DNA of 64,000 nucleotides from Ferribacterium limneticum (GCF_020510625.1 NZ_CP075191.1:4069501-4133500), one strand, 5' to 3'. Positions 23,387-32,941 are shown, counted from the stretch's first letter. The notes: generated by a model from the letters alone, not told the origin. Translations and numbers: made by a program.

Positions 23387-23980
23387 TTACTCTCGGCCAG
23401 CAGCAAGCAGACGCTCGCAATAGCGGGCGATCAGGTCCACCTCCAGATTGACCTTGCTGCCCGGCTTGAGCAGGTGCAGCGTGGTGTTTTCCAGCGTGTG
23501 CGGGATCAGGTTGATGGTGAAATCGGTGCCGTTGACGTCGTTGGTCGTCAGGCTGGTGCCGTTGACCACGATTGAACCTTTGCGAGCGATGAACTTGGCG
23601 ATTTCTTTCGGGGCACGGATTTCGAGCAGGCGGTTGTCGCCGACCGGGTCGAAACACAGCACCTCGCCCACGCCATCGACATGGCCGGAAACCAGATGGC
23701 CGCCGATCACGTCGTTCAGGCGCAGCGCCTTTTCCAAATTGACCGGGCCGGGGGCATCAAGGCCAACGGTGCATGACAGGGTTTCCGGCGAGACATCGAC
23801 CATGAATTGATTGCCGTCACGAGCGACCACGGTCAGGCAGACGCCGTTATGAGCAATCGAATCGCCCAGGGCGACGCCATCCATATTCAGCTTGCCGGCA
23901 TCGACATGCAGACGGAAACCGACTTCGCGCGGTGTGAGGTGGGTGATGCGGCCGACCGCCGCGATGATTCCTGAAAACAT
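23387..23980 (-). CDS. ribE: Riboflavin synthase alpha subunit
   Basis: Makes riboflavin from two 6,7-dimethyl-8-ribityllumazines. 197 aa from MFSGIIAAVGRI, the invariant N-terminus of this family; an upstream start (24019) adds 13 unrelated residues. Two lumazine-binding repeats are seen: residues 1-97 with SIAHNGVCLTV, and 98-197 with GHLVSGHVDGVGEV and GSIVVNGTSLTTNDV. Full length. No FMN riboswitch was seen upstream. Confidence 0.95.
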   Translation of the reverse strand: MFSGIIAAVGRITHLTPREVGFRLHVDAGKLNMDGVALGDSIAHNGVCLTVVARDGNQFMVDVSPETLSCTVGLDAPGPVNLEKALRLNDVIGGHLVSGHVDGVGEVLCFDPVGDNRLLEIRAPKEIAKFIARKGSIVVNGTSLTTNDVNGTDFTINLIPHTLENTTLHLLKPGSKVNLEVDLIARYCERLLAAGRE

Positions 23981-24107
23981 GACAGAGCCCGTTAATAAGC
24001 AAAACATTGACTTTATCACGGCCGATTGACCGCTCGGCTTGCATCAAACACCGTTTGGCAATACGTTTTCACCTTTGCGCAATCGATTCACCAGAGGGAG
24101 ACAAAAG

Positions 24108-25247
24108 ATGAAAAAAACACTGCTGGCTGCACTGCTATCCACGCTTGCCGCCACGGCATTCGCCGACATCAACATCGGCGTCACGCTGTCCGCCACCGGC
24201 CCGGCCGCTTCGCTCGGCATCCCGGAAAAGAACACCATCGACCTGCTGCCGAAGACCATCGCCGGCCAGAAGGTGAATTACATCGTCCTTGACGATGCCT
24301 CCGACACGACGACTGCCGTCAAGAATGCCAGGAAGCTGATCAGCGAAAGCAATGTCGACCTGATCATCGGCTCGACCACGACGCCGAACTCGCTGGCCAT
24401 GGTCGATGTGGCGGCCGAGGCTGAAACGCCGATGATCGCCATGGCCGCCTCGGCGCGCATCGTCGAACCGATGGATACCAAGCGAAAGTGGGTGTTCAAG
24501 ACGCCGCAGAACGACGCCCAGATGTCGACCGCCATCGTCGAGCACATGACCAACAACAACGTGAAGACCGTCGCCTATATCGGCTTCTCGGATGCCTACG
24601 GCGAAGGCTGGTGGAACGAGTTTTCCAAGCTGGCCGAGGTGCGCAAGATCAAGCTCGTCGGCAACGAGCGTTTCAACCGCACCGATACCTCGGTCACCGG
24701 TCAGGTCCTCAAGATCATGTCGGCCAAACCCGATGCCATCCTGATCGGCGGTGCCGGCACGCCAGCCGCCCTGCCGCAGAAATCGCTGAAGGAAAAGGGC
24801 TTCAAGGGCATCATTTACCAGACCCACGGCGTCGCCAACAACGACTTCCTGCGCGTCTGCGGCAAGGATTGCGAAGACACCGTACTGCCGACCGGCCCGG
24901 TGCTGGTGGGTGCCCAGCTGCCGGCCGACAACCCGGTCAAGAAATCGGCCATGGAGTATGTCGGCAAGTATGAGGCCGTACATGGCAAGGGTAGTGTCAA
25001 TGCCTTTGGCGGCTATGCCTGGGATGCCGGCATCCTGCTCGCCAATGCCGCCCCCATCGCCCTGAAGAAGGCCCAGCCGGGCAGCAAGGAATTCCGTGCT
25101 GCCTTGCGCGATGCGCTGGAAGCCACCAAGAACGTCGCCGGCGCCCATGGCGTGTTCAACATGAGCGCCAACGATCACCTCGGCCTCGACCAGCGTGCCC
25201 GTGTCATGGTCACGATCAAGGACGGCGCCTGGAAGCTCGCCAAGTAG
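24108..25247 (+). CDS. Branched-chain amino-acid/amide ABC transporter binding protein (first copy)
   Basis: Periplasmic substrate-binding protein, 379 aa. Signal peptide MKKTLLAALLSTLAATAFA, mature start DINIGVTLSATGPAASLG, and Peripla_BP_6 (LivJ-type) fold throughout. The ATG 24108 follows a GAGGGAG-like ribosome site; an upstream start is disfavoured because it would bury the signal peptide. Highly similar to the next gene, with near-identical blocks (GPAASLGIPEKNT, KPDAILIGGAGTPAALPQK, YQTHGVANNDFLRV). Distinct features: an extra cysteine pair (RVCGKDCED). Ligand unknown; the transporter genes follow. Confidence 0.9.
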   Translation: MKKTLLAALLSTLAATAFADINIGVTLSATGPAASLGIPEKNTIDLLPKTIAGQKVNYIVLDDASDTTTAVKNARKLISESNVDLIIGSTTTPNSLAMVDVAAEAETPMIAMAASARIVEPMDTKRKWVFKTPQNDAQMSTAIVEHMTNNNVKTVAYIGFSDAYGEGWWNEFSKLAEVRKIKLVGNERFNRTDTSVTGQVLKIMSAKPDAILIGGAGTPAALPQKSLKEKGFKGIIYQTHGVANNDFLRVCGKDCEDTVLPTGPVLVGAQLPADNPVKKSAMEYVGKYEAVHGKGSVNAFGGYAWDAGILLANAAPIALKKAQPGSKEFRAALRDALEATKNVAGAHGVFNMSANDHLGLDQRARVMVTIKDGAWKLAK

Positions 25248-25259
25248 TACGAATCCACT

Positions 25260-25287
25260 GCAATCCGGCCCAAAAAGGCCGGGTTGC
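25260..25287 (+). terminator. Strong hairpin between the two binding-protein genes
   Basis: Arms GCAATCCGGCC and GGCCGGGTTGC, 11 pairs (one G-T), loop CAAAAA. There is no immediate U run; a T7 tract lies 15 bp further on. It may terminate partially or stabilise the upstream mRNA so binding protein is made in excess. Confidence 0.55.
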
Positions 25288-25327
25288 ACATGCTAGACTT
25301 CGTTTTTTTCGTTTCCGGGATGAAAAC

Positions 25328-26467
25328 ATGCTCAAGAAACTGACCCTGGCTGTACTTGCCACTGTCTCTACCGCCGCACTGGCCGACATCAATGTCGGTG
25401 TCTCGGTCGCCGCCACCGGCCCGGCCGCTTCGCTCGGCATCCCGGAAAAGAACACTTTCGCCCTACTGCCGACCACCATCGGCGGCCAGAAGGTCAATTA
25501 CATCATCCTCGACGATGCAACCGACCCGACCGCCGCGACCAAGAACATCAAGAAGCTGATCAGTGAAAACAAGGTCGACGTCGTCGTCGGCTCCTCGACC
25601 ACGCCGAGTTCGCTGGCCATGATGGATGTCGCCGTCGAGAACGAGACGCCGCTGATCTCCATGGCCGGTTCGGCCATCGTCGTCGAGCCGATGGACGCCA
25701 AGCGCCAGTGGGTGTTCAAGACCGCTCAGAACGATGCGCACATGGCCACCGCGCTGGTCCAGCACATGACCGACAAGAACGTCCAGACCGTTGCTTTCGT
25801 CGGTTTCGCCGACGCCTATGGCGAAGGCTGGTACAAGGAATTTGCCAAGATTGCCGAGGCCCGCAAGCTGAAGATCGTCGCCAGCGAGCGCTATCAGCGC
25901 AACGACACTTCGGTGACCGGCCAGATCCTCAAGATCATTTCGGCCAAGCCGGATGCCATCCTGATCGGTGGCGCCGGCACCCCGGCCGCCCTGCCGCAAA
26001 AGGCGTTGAAGGAAAAGGGCTACAAGGGCCTGATCTACCAGACCCACGGCGTGGCCAACAACGATTTCCTCCGCGTCGGAGGCAAGGACGTCGAAGGCGC
26101 CTTCCTGCCGGTCGGTCCGATGGTCGTCGCGGCCCAGTTGCCGAACGACAATCCGGTCAAGAAGTCGGCCATGGAGTACGTCACCAAGTACGAAGCCGCC
26201 AACGGCAAGGGTAGCGTCAGCTCCTTCGGCGGCCACGCCTGGGATGCCGGCGTACTGCTGCAGAACGCCATCCCGGTCGCGCTGAAGAAGGCCAAGCCGG
26301 GCACCGTCGAGTTCCGCCGTGCCCTGCGCGAGGCGCTGGAGAACACCAAGAACGTCGCCGGCGCCCATGGCATCTTCAACCTGACGCCGAACGATCACCA
26401 GGGTTTCGACCAGCGCGCCCGCGTCATGGTCACCATCGAAAACAACACCTGGAAGTTGCTCAAGTAA
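25328..26467 (+). CDS. Branched-chain amino-acid/amide ABC transporter binding protein (second copy)
   Basis: Periplasmic binding protein, 379 aa, same length as the preceding paralogue and the same order of blocks. Signal peptide MLKKLTLAVLATVSTAALA, mature start DINVGVSVAATGPAASLG. It replaces the cysteine pair of the first copy by RVGGKDVEG. Duplication followed by divergence is clear. It may supply the same permease with a different ligand range. 126 bp before the permease fusion, with a REP-like palindrome between. Confidence 0.9.
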   Translation: MLKKLTLAVLATVSTAALADINVGVSVAATGPAASLGIPEKNTFALLPTTIGGQKVNYIILDDATDPTAATKNIKKLISENKVDVVVGSSTTPSSLAMMDVAVENETPLISMAGSAIVVEPMDAKRQWVFKTAQNDAHMATALVQHMTDKNVQTVAFVGFADAYGEGWYKEFAKIAEARKLKIVASERYQRNDTSVTGQILKIISAKPDAILIGGAGTPAALPQKALKEKGYKGLIYQTHGVANNDFLRVGGKDVEGAFLPVGPMVVAAQLPNDNPVKKSAMEYVTKYEAANGKGSVSSFGGHAWDAGVLLQNAIPVALKKAKPGTVEFRRALREALENTKNVAGAHGIFNLTPNDHQGFDQRARVMVTIENNTWKLLK

Positions 26468-26475
26468 CTCCGCAT

Positions 26476-26563
26476 CCCGTCATGCCCGCGTAGGCGGGCA
26501 TCCAGAATCTGCTCTGGACTCCCGCCTACGACCGTAGGAAGTCCCTGTGGGACGCGGGAGTGA
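26476..26563. repeat. REP-like palindromic repeat
   Basis: GTCATGCCCGCGTAGGCGGGCATCCAG in the first half and CTGGACTCCCGCCTACG ... GCGGGAGTGAC in the second form two nested palindromes (parts quoted separately below 20 bases: GCCCGCGTAGGCGGGC and CCCGCCTACG). Related to repeats at 54498-54557 and to the MITE interiors. Confidence 0.65.
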
Positions 26564-26593
26564 CTTTTTAATCTTTCAGTATTTCAGGGTCGC

Positions 26594-29500
26594 ATGGACC
26601 TCCAGATTCTCCTTCTTCTCGGCCAGGATGGCATCACCAATGGCGCCATCTATGCCCTGCTCGCCCTCGCGCTGGTCCTCGTTTTCACCGTCACCCGCGT
26701 CATCTTCATTCCTCAGGGTGAGTTCGTCGCCTTTGGTGCGCTGACACTGGCTTCGCTGCAGGCCGGCCATATGCCTGGGGTGCTACTAATGCTCATTGCT
26801 CTCGGCGCCCTCACTCAAATCGTCGAGGTTATTTCTCGTTCCGGGCAAAATTCAACGATACGAAATACGCTCGTTGGGATAGCAATTGTGCTGTTTATCG
26901 TGCCCGCAGCTCTAATCCTTTCTTCGTGGGCAGGCGTTCTTCTGCTGATATTTACTGGCCCCGCGCTCATTATTTTTGCTCTCGTCTTCAGCGCATTGTT
27001 CACTACCATAGTTGCAACTCTTATCGATAAAACGCTGTTTAGAGCATTAACCCAACACGCAATATTCACAGTGGCCTATCCGTCGTTGCTATGGGTTAGT
27101 CTTCTGCTCTTCCCCCCAAGTCAATTGAGTCTATCGGTTCAAGCGCTCATAGCATTAGCTGTGGTGATACCAATTGGCCCGATGATCTACCGCGTCGCCT
27201 TCCAGCCGCTGGCCAGCGCACCAGTACTGGTCTTGCTGATCGTTTCGGTGGCCGTGCACCTGGCACTGATCGGCCTCGGCCTGCTCTTCTTCGGCGCCGA
27301 AGGCTGGCGCACGCCGGCCTTTACCGACCTCAGCTTCGAACTGGCCGGCGCCCCGCTGCAGGGGCAAACCATCCTCGTCGTCGTCGCCTCGGCCCTGCTG
27401 ATCATCGGACTGTATTTCTTCTTCGAGCGCACCATCTACGGCAAGGCCCTGCGGGCGACCGCCATGAACCGCACCGGCGCCCGTTTGATGGGCATTCCGC
27501 CGGTCCTCGCCGGCAAGCTCTGCTTCACGCTGGCCGCCGCCATCGGCGCCTTCTCCGGCATCCTGATCGCCCCGATCACTACCATTTACTACGACTCCGG
27601 CTTCCTGATCGGCCTCAAGGGCTTCGTCGGCGCCATCATCGGCGGCCTGGCCTCTTACCCGCTGGCCGCACTGGGCGCCATCCTGGTCGGTTTGCTCGAA
27701 TCCTATTCCTCCTTCTACGCCAGCGCCTTCAAGGAAGTCATCGTCTTCACGCTGATCATCCCGGTGCTGTTATGGCGCTCGCTGACGACGCGCCACGTCG
27801 AGGATGACGATGAGCATACCGACGAGGTCAATGCCGAACCACACGACGCCCGGCCCAAGCTGCGCTGGCTGCGACACCTGCCATTCGTCGCCTTTATCGG
27901 CCTGCTGCTGATCGCGCCGCGCCTGCTGCCCGAGTTTTCGATCACCCTACTCAACTACATCGGCCTCTACGCCATCGTCGCCGTCGGACTCGTCCTGCTG
28001 ACCGGCGTCGGCGGCCTGACCTCGTTCGGGCAGGCCGCCTTCGTCGGCCTCGGTGCTTACACGACGGGCCTTCTGAGTACCACCTACGGCGTCTCGCCGT
28101 GGCTGACACTGCTCATTGGCCTCGCTATCACCGCTGCGGTTGCCCTCTTTCTCGGTTTCATCACCTTGCGCATGGGCGGCCATTACCTGCCGCTGGGTAC
28201 TATCGCCTGGGGCATCAGCCTCTACTTCCTGTTCGGCAATATCGAGTTTCTCGGCGGCCACACCGGCATCACCGGCATTCCACCGGTGTCGCTGTTCGGC
28301 TGGGAGCTGAAGTCCGGCAATCAGTTCTACTACCTGATCTGGCTGGTCGTGCTGCTCGCCATCGTTGCCATCCGCAACCTGCTCGACTCGCGTGAGGGCA
28401 GGGCGATTCGCGCGCTGCGCGGGGGCGTCGTGATGGCCGAGGCGATGGGGGTGAATACCCAGCGCACCAAGATCGTCATTTTCCTGATCGCCGCCCTGCT
28501 AGCCAGTACCTCGGGCTGGCTCTACGCCCACCTGCAACGCTTCGTCAATCCGACGCCATTTGCTCTGAACCAGGGTATCGAATACCTGTTCATGGTCGTC
28601 GTCGGCGGCATGGGCCACGTCTGGGGCGCGGTGCTGGGTGCCGGCCTGATCACTGTCCTCAAGCAGTGGTTGCAGGACTGGTTGCCGCAGATTCTCGGCC
28701 AGAGCGGCAATTTCGAGATCATCGTTTTCGCCATCGCCATCATTGTCGTGTTGCAAAAAGCTCGCGCCGGGCTGTGGCCAGTCATCATTAAACTGTTGCC
28801 CAGCCGTAACCGGCAGCGCGCCGTCCCGATAGCGGAAACGCTATCCAAACGTCCGGCGAACGCCACCGGCACAGTCTTGCTGGAAGCCAGCGAAGTCACC
28901 AAGCGCTTCGGCGGCCTGGTCGCCAACAACAACATGGACCTCAGCGTGCGCGCCGGCGAAGTGATGGCGCTGATCGGCCCGAACGGCGCCGGCAAAAGCA
29001 CGATGTTCAACTGCATCTCCGGCGTCGACCCGGCCAGTGAGGGGAAGATCGCCTTCCTTGGCGACTCGACCGTTGACCAGGGATCGCGCGATATCGCTCG
29101 CCGCGGCATGAGCCGGACCTTCCAGCACGTCCGACTGCTCGGCCAGATGACGGTGCTCGAAAACGTCGCCATCGGTGCCCATCTGCGTGGCAGCAAGGGC
29201 GTTCTCGCCGCGGCACTGCGCCTCGACCGGGCCGAGGAAAACCGTCTGCTCGCCGAAGCGGCGCGGCAGATCGAGCGCGTCGGCCTTGCCGAGCACATGT
29301 TCGATGCCGCCGGCAGCCTGGCCCTCGGCCAGCAGCGCATTGTCGAAATCGCCCGCGCCCTGGCCTCCGATCCCTGCCTGCTGCTTCTTGACGAACCGGC
29401 GGCCGGCCTGCGCTACAAGGAAAAGCAGGCGCTGGCCGAACTGCTGCGCAAGCTGCGCGCCGAAGGCATGGGCATCCTGCTCGTCGAACACGACATGGAC

Positions 29501-29626
29501 TTCGTCATGGGACTGGCGGATCGGGTCGTTGTCATGGAGTTCGGGGAAAAAATTGCCGAAGGTCTGCCCACGGAAGTCCAGCAGAATCCGAAGGTGCTTG
29601 AAGCTTATCTGGGAGGGGTCGAATAA
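26594..29626 (+). CDS. LivH-LivM-LivG fusion: ABC permease pair plus ATPase
   Basis: 1010 aa joining three normally separate subunits. Residues 1-390 are LivH-like (GITNGAIYALLALAL, GEFVAFGAL; ERTIYGKALRATAMN), 420-735 LivM-like (TSFGQAAFVGLGAYTTGLL, GREGRAIRAL-like EGRAIRALRG), and 765-1010 LivG-like ATPase (Walker A GPNGAGKST, signature LALGQQRIVEIARAL, Walker B LLLLDEPAAGL). Starts at the ATG 26594. It shares a 1-bp overlap (TAATG) with livF. The LivH part holds a 400-bp low-GC block (26772-27180) coding for extra hydrophobic segments between the first helix and the usual YRVAFQPL motif, which is unusual. Confidence 0.88.
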   Translation: MDLQILLLLGQDGITNGAIYALLALALVLVFTVTRVIFIPQGEFVAFGALTLASLQAGHMPGVLLMLIALGALTQIVEVISRSGQNSTIRNTLVGIAIVLFIVPAALILSSWAGVLLLIFTGPALIIFALVFSALFTTIVATLIDKTLFRALTQHAIFTVAYPSLLWVSLLLFPPSQLSLSVQALIALAVVIPIGPMIYRVAFQPLASAPVLVLLIVSVAVHLALIGLGLLFFGAEGWRTPAFTDLSFELAGAPLQGQTILVVVASALLIIGLYFFFERTIYGKALRATAMNRTGARLMGIPPVLAGKLCFTLAAAIGAFSGILIAPITTIYYDSGFLIGLKGFVGAIIGGLASYPLAALGAILVGLLESYSSFYASAFKEVIVFTLIIPVLLWRSLTTRHVEDDDEHTDEVNAEPHDARPKLRWLRHLPFVAFIGLLLIAPRLLPEFSITLLNYIGLYAIVAVGLVLLTGVGGLTSFGQAAFVGLGAYTTGLLSTTYGVSPWLTLLIGLAITAAVALFLGFITLRMGGHYLPLGTIAWGISLYFLFGNIEFLGGHTGITGIPPVSLFGWELKSGNQFYYLIWLVVLLAIVAIRNLLDSREGRAIRALRGGVVMAEAMGVNTQRTKIVIFLIAALLASTSGWLYAHLQRFVNPTPFALNQGIEYLFMVVVGGMGHVWGAVLGAGLITVLKQWLQDWLPQILGQSGNFEIIVFAIAIIVVLQKARAGLWPVIIKLLPSRNRQRAVPIAETLSKRPANATGTVLLEASEVTKRFGGLVANNNMDLSVRAGEVMALIGPNGAGKSTMFNCISGVDPASEGKIAFLGDSTVDQGSRDIARRGMSRTFQHVRLLGQMTVLENVAIGAHLRGSKGVLAAALRLDRAEENRLLAEAARQIERVGLAEHMFDAAGSLALGQQRIVEIARALASDPCLLLLDEPAAGLRYKEKQALAELLRKLRAEGMGILLVEHDMDFVMGLADRVVVMEFGEKIAEGLPTEVQQNPKVLEAYLGGVE

Positions 29627-30381
29627 TGAGCAAGACCCACCTGCACGACCACGAGGTCATTCTCGACGTCAAAAACCTGCGCGTCGCCTACGGCAAGGTC
29701 GAGGCGCTGCACGAGGTCAGCCTGACCATCCGCCGCGGCGAGATCGTCACCGTGATCGGACCGAACGGCGCCGGCAAGACCACCTTGCTTTCAGCGCTGA
29801 TGGGCCTACTGCCGTCGAATGGCGACATCATCTACATGGGGCAGCCGCAAAAGCATGAGCGCTCGGTTGAGCATCTGGTCCGCCACGACATGACGCTGGT
29901 CCCGGAAAAACGTGAGCTGTTCGCTGAAATGAGCGTCGAGGACAACCTGCTGCTCGGCGCCTTCGATCGTTACCGCACCGGCCATCGCGATCAGATGGAA
30001 ACGATGGACGAGGTCTTCGAACTCTTCCCCCGCCTCGAGGAGCGTCGCGCCCAGCTAGCCGGCACGCTCTCGGGCGGCGAACGCCAGATGCTGGCCATGG
30101 GCCGCGCCCTGATGGCCAAGCCCAAGCTGCTGATGCTCGACGAACCCAGCCTCGGTCTGGCGCCGCTGATCATCAAGGAAATCTTCCGTACCATCTCGGC
30201 CCTGAAAGAGACCGGCGTGGCAATTCTGCTTGTCGAACAGAATGCCCGCGCGGCGCTACAGGTTTCCGATTACGGCTACGTGCTGGAAACCGGCGAGGTT
30301 TCACTGGCCGGACCGAGCGCCGAACTGGCCGCCGACCCGCGCGTGATTGAGGCCTATCTCGGTCTCGGTCAAAAACATTAG
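29626..30381 (+). CDS. livF: ABC transporter ATP-binding protein LivF
   Basis: Cytoplasmic ATPase of the branched-chain amino-acid/amide transporter, 251 aa. Walker A GPNGAGKTT, signature LSGGERQMLAMGRALM, Walker B LLMLDEPSLGLAP, switch LVEQNARAAL. The ATG overlaps the fusion stop. Together the locus gives two binding proteins, fused LivHMG and LivF: a full importer in four genes. Confidence 0.95.
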   Translation: MSKTHLHDHEVILDVKNLRVAYGKVEALHEVSLTIRRGEIVTVIGPNGAGKTTLLSALMGLLPSNGDIIYMGQPQKHERSVEHLVRHDMTLVPEKRELFAEMSVEDNLLLGAFDRYRTGHRDQMETMDEVFELFPRLEERRAQLAGTLSGGERQMLAMGRALMAKPKLLMLDEPSLGLAPLIIKEIFRTISALKETGVAILLVEQNARAALQVSDYGYVLETGEVSLAGPSAELAADPRVIEAYLGLGQKH

Positions 30382-30431
30382 GGCGTATTCACTGTGAGCG
30401 ACGGGCTTCGCCGGTTACGGTGAACGCGCAC

Positions 30432-30548
30432 CTAGGGAAACACTGAAGTATTCGTCATCCCCGCGAAGGCGGGGATCCAGTTCTTTGATTTTTATGGATT
30501 CCCGCCTTCGCGGGAATGACATCTTTGAATAGATCAGCGCTTTCCTAG
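30432..30548. repeat. MITE-like repeat, copy 2
   Basis: 117 bp with imperfect terminal inverted repeats CTAGGGAAACACTGA and TCAGCGCTTTCCTAG (12 of 15 pair). Inside is a REP-like CCCCGCGAAGGCGGGG and CCCGCCTTCGCGGG pair. Same family as 13410-13617. Confidence 0.78.
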
Positions 30549-30555
30549 CACATAC

Positions 30556-32814
30556 TCAACGCGGCCCGCGCTCGTCGTCACGACGGCGGCGTGGGTCGTT
30601 GTTCTGCCCGCCTCCCGCTGGCTGAGCCTGGGCCGGTGGCTGACGAGGCGGCTCGGCCCGCTGCTGCTGCACTGCCTGGGGCATCGGCTGTGGCGCCGGC
30701 GCCCTGACCTCGGGCGGAGGTGCCGGGCGCGGCATCTCCCTCGGTATTTCCGGTTGACGCTGCATTTGCTGCGGCATGCTCTCCCGCTGCATCGGACGTT
30801 CCATCCGCTGGAAATCGCCACCCTCGCGGCGCTGTTCCGGCAGACGCATGCCTGATTGCGGCTGACGCGGCTCGCTCCGCACTTCCGGCGGCGGCATCTC
30901 GCGACGCATCGGGACTGGGGCTGGCGCAGCCTCAAACGAGCGACCACGCGGCTCGACGCCCGGTGCCGTTTCAGCCGGCCGGCGGAAGACTTCACGACGC
31001 GGTTCCGCCGCTGGCTCGCGGCTCACTTCAGGTGCGACCTGGCGGACGTCCGGAGAGGGCATGTCGCGGCGCGTCGGCGCCTGCATGGGCGCGCCCTCGG
31101 ACAAACGTCCGCGCGGCTCGCCATCGACTCGCCCCTCACCCGGTCGGCGGAAAGTTTCCCGGCGCGATTCGGGCACCAGTTCACGGCTGGCTTCCGGCAT
31201 GACCTGACGGCTCTCCGGAGATGATGCCTCACGCCGCGTCGGCACCGGGGACGGCGCGCTATCGACTGGCCGGCCACGGTTTTCACCTTCCAGGCGAACC
31301 TCTGGCGAGCGGCGCAAAATCTCGGGGCGCGATTCACTGCTTCGGCCGTTGCCACCCTCAGGCATCGGCGACCGGAAGGCCGGGCGATCCGCCGTGCGCG
31401 GCATCGGCTCACCGCGTGGCGTTCCGCGCTCCGGCGCATTTGGCCGGGGAGCATCGAAGTCGCGACGCGGCTGCCTGTTCTCAAAACTGCGGCGCTCGCC
31501 GTCATGCGGCCTGGCCGCCCCCGGAGCAGGCGCCAGCCACGCCGCATTGGGCGCCCGACTGGCCAGCGGGGCACGCCCCAACTCCTGACGCTGCTGCGGA
31601 CGAACTTCATGAGCCGTGATCGGCCTTCCTTCGCGCACCAGGTTGGCTGGAACAACCGTCACCGCACGCGGCGAAGCATGGTGGGAAAACGCCTGCTGCG
31701 GCCCAGGACGCATGGCCCGTTCAATCACATGGGCATCACGGACATGGCTGACGTTGATCTGTCGGACATACTGGTGGCTATGACGATGGCCCGGCACATA
31801 GACTTCGCGCGGCGCCAGCGGGAACCAGCCCACCGCCGGGGCGGCACCAAAGCCGAAGCTGACATTCCAGCCGGGGTTGCCGATCCAGGCGACCAGCGCC
31901 GGCGCATAGACCGGGCGGGCCACAAGGCGCCCCGGTACCCAGCCCCAGCGCCCATGAATCATCGCCCAGCGACCGTAATGGAAGGGGGCAAACCCCCAGG
32001 GCGCCTGGTCGATCCAGGTCCAGCCCCAAGGCGCCACCCAAGCCCAGCGCCCATAGCGGTAGGGAGCCCAGTCATCGGCCACGGCCCGCGGATACCAGAC
32101 TACGCCGTAGTCAGGTGCCGATTGCCAGTCGCCATAGGCATCCAGATCCTGATAGCCGGTCATATGGGGCGAGACATGGCGACGAGCCGTACTGGCCAGC
32201 GTGGCATTTTCACGGTTGGCCACCCATTGGTCGAAGGCATCCTGCCGCCAGTTTCCATCAAGCCGCTCGCGGCCATCACCCCAGCGACTCGCCTGCTGAC
32301 CGGCTGCCACCGGGGTCACCCGCCGGCCGTCATCAAAAGTCGCCCGGCCAGCCTGCACGGTCAGTTCCGAGTGATCGTCAAGCACATCGACGCGGTAGCG
32401 CCCCGGTGTCTGGAAACGGACATTGCCGTCCGGCGTCACGACCATAACATCATCGACCTGATCCCGGTCAAGCACGGTAACCGCCAAACTGCCTTCATTC
32501 AGGCGAACATCAACCTGCCTGTCGTCGACGGTCAAAAACTCAGCCTGACTGTCGTCCGCCAGACGATAGGCGGTCGACCCGATCCAGACTTCAGCCCGGC
32601 CTCGCCGTCCGGTTTCCAGAACGGCGCCGCTGCTGATCGGCCAGTTGATCGTCGCCGGCCCGCCCTGGTCGTTGCGGTCGACCCGCAAATTGACCTCATT
32701 TTCAAGATGCGCCAATCGGCCGACACGGGCCGGCGGGTCGTTCTGCGCCATGGCGGGCAGCACGATCATGCACAGTGTCGCGGCAATAATTCGATGCATG
32801 GATTGCAGCATCAT
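30556..32814 (-). CDS. FecR/DUF6600-type exported protein with Arg/Pro-rich tail
   Basis: 752 aa. Signal peptide near MHRIIAATLCMIVLPAMA (two start codons possible, 32814 or 32799). Residues 25-190 are FecR-like (SSGAVLETGRRGRAEVWIG, LNEGSLAVTV, TPGRYRVDV). Residues 220-345 form a Trp/Tyr-rich DUF6600-type region (YRYGRWAWVAPWGWTW). From about 400 on the chain is a long low-complexity Pro/Arg/Glu region with repeated REVFRRPAE-, SPEVRQVAPE-like units. Location is periplasmic or surface; no enzyme motif. The tail's function is unknown. Confidence 0.75.
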   Translation of the reverse strand: MMLQSMHRIIAATLCMIVLPAMAQNDPPARVGRLAHLENEVNLRVDRNDQGGPATINWPISSGAVLETGRRGRAEVWIGSTAYRLADDSQAEFLTVDDRQVDVRLNEGSLAVTVLDRDQVDDVMVVTPDGNVRFQTPGRYRVDVLDDHSELTVQAGRATFDDGRRVTPVAAGQQASRWGDGRERLDGNWRQDAFDQWVANRENATLASTARRHVSPHMTGYQDLDAYGDWQSAPDYGVVWYPRAVADDWAPYRYGRWAWVAPWGWTWIDQAPWGFAPFHYGRWAMIHGRWGWVPGRLVARPVYAPALVAWIGNPGWNVSFGFGAAPAVGWFPLAPREVYVPGHRHSHQYVRQINVSHVRDAHVIERAMRPGPQQAFSHHASPRAVTVVPANLVREGRPITAHEVRPQQRQELGRAPLASRAPNAAWLAPAPGAARPHDGERRSFENRQPRRDFDAPRPNAPERGTPRGEPMPRTADRPAFRSPMPEGGNGRSSESRPEILRRSPEVRLEGENRGRPVDSAPSPVPTRREASSPESRQVMPEASRELVPESRRETFRRPGEGRVDGEPRGRLSEGAPMQAPTRRDMPSPDVRQVAPEVSREPAAEPRREVFRRPAETAPGVEPRGRSFEAAPAPVPMRREMPPPEVRSEPRQPQSGMRLPEQRREGGDFQRMERPMQRESMPQQMQRQPEIPREMPRPAPPPEVRAPAPQPMPQAVQQQRAEPPRQPPAQAQPAGGGQNNDPRRRRDDERGPR

Positions 32815-32941
32815 GGACTCCCGGGGAATAGGTCAGGCCCGCGCAATCTGGCGGGCTGACAGCCAATCAACGCTTGATGACGCCAAACGGATGATCGGCG
32901 ATCAAGGCAAATGGTTTCAAAATGTTGCTGCTCAGGTGGCT

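Noticed and set aside
23980..24107. FMN riboswitch upstream of riboflavin synthase
   Set aside because: The 127-bp leader has no RFN-element core (AGGGG...GGGATG-type) on either strand.
30600..31600. CRISPR-like repeats
   Set aside because: The periodic pattern is degenerate codon repetition of a low-complexity protein tail, with no constant repeats or unique spacers.
31504..32859. 451-aa reading frame opposite the FecR/DUF6600 gene
   Set aside because: Antisense shadow; low-complexity composition mirrors the opposite strand.
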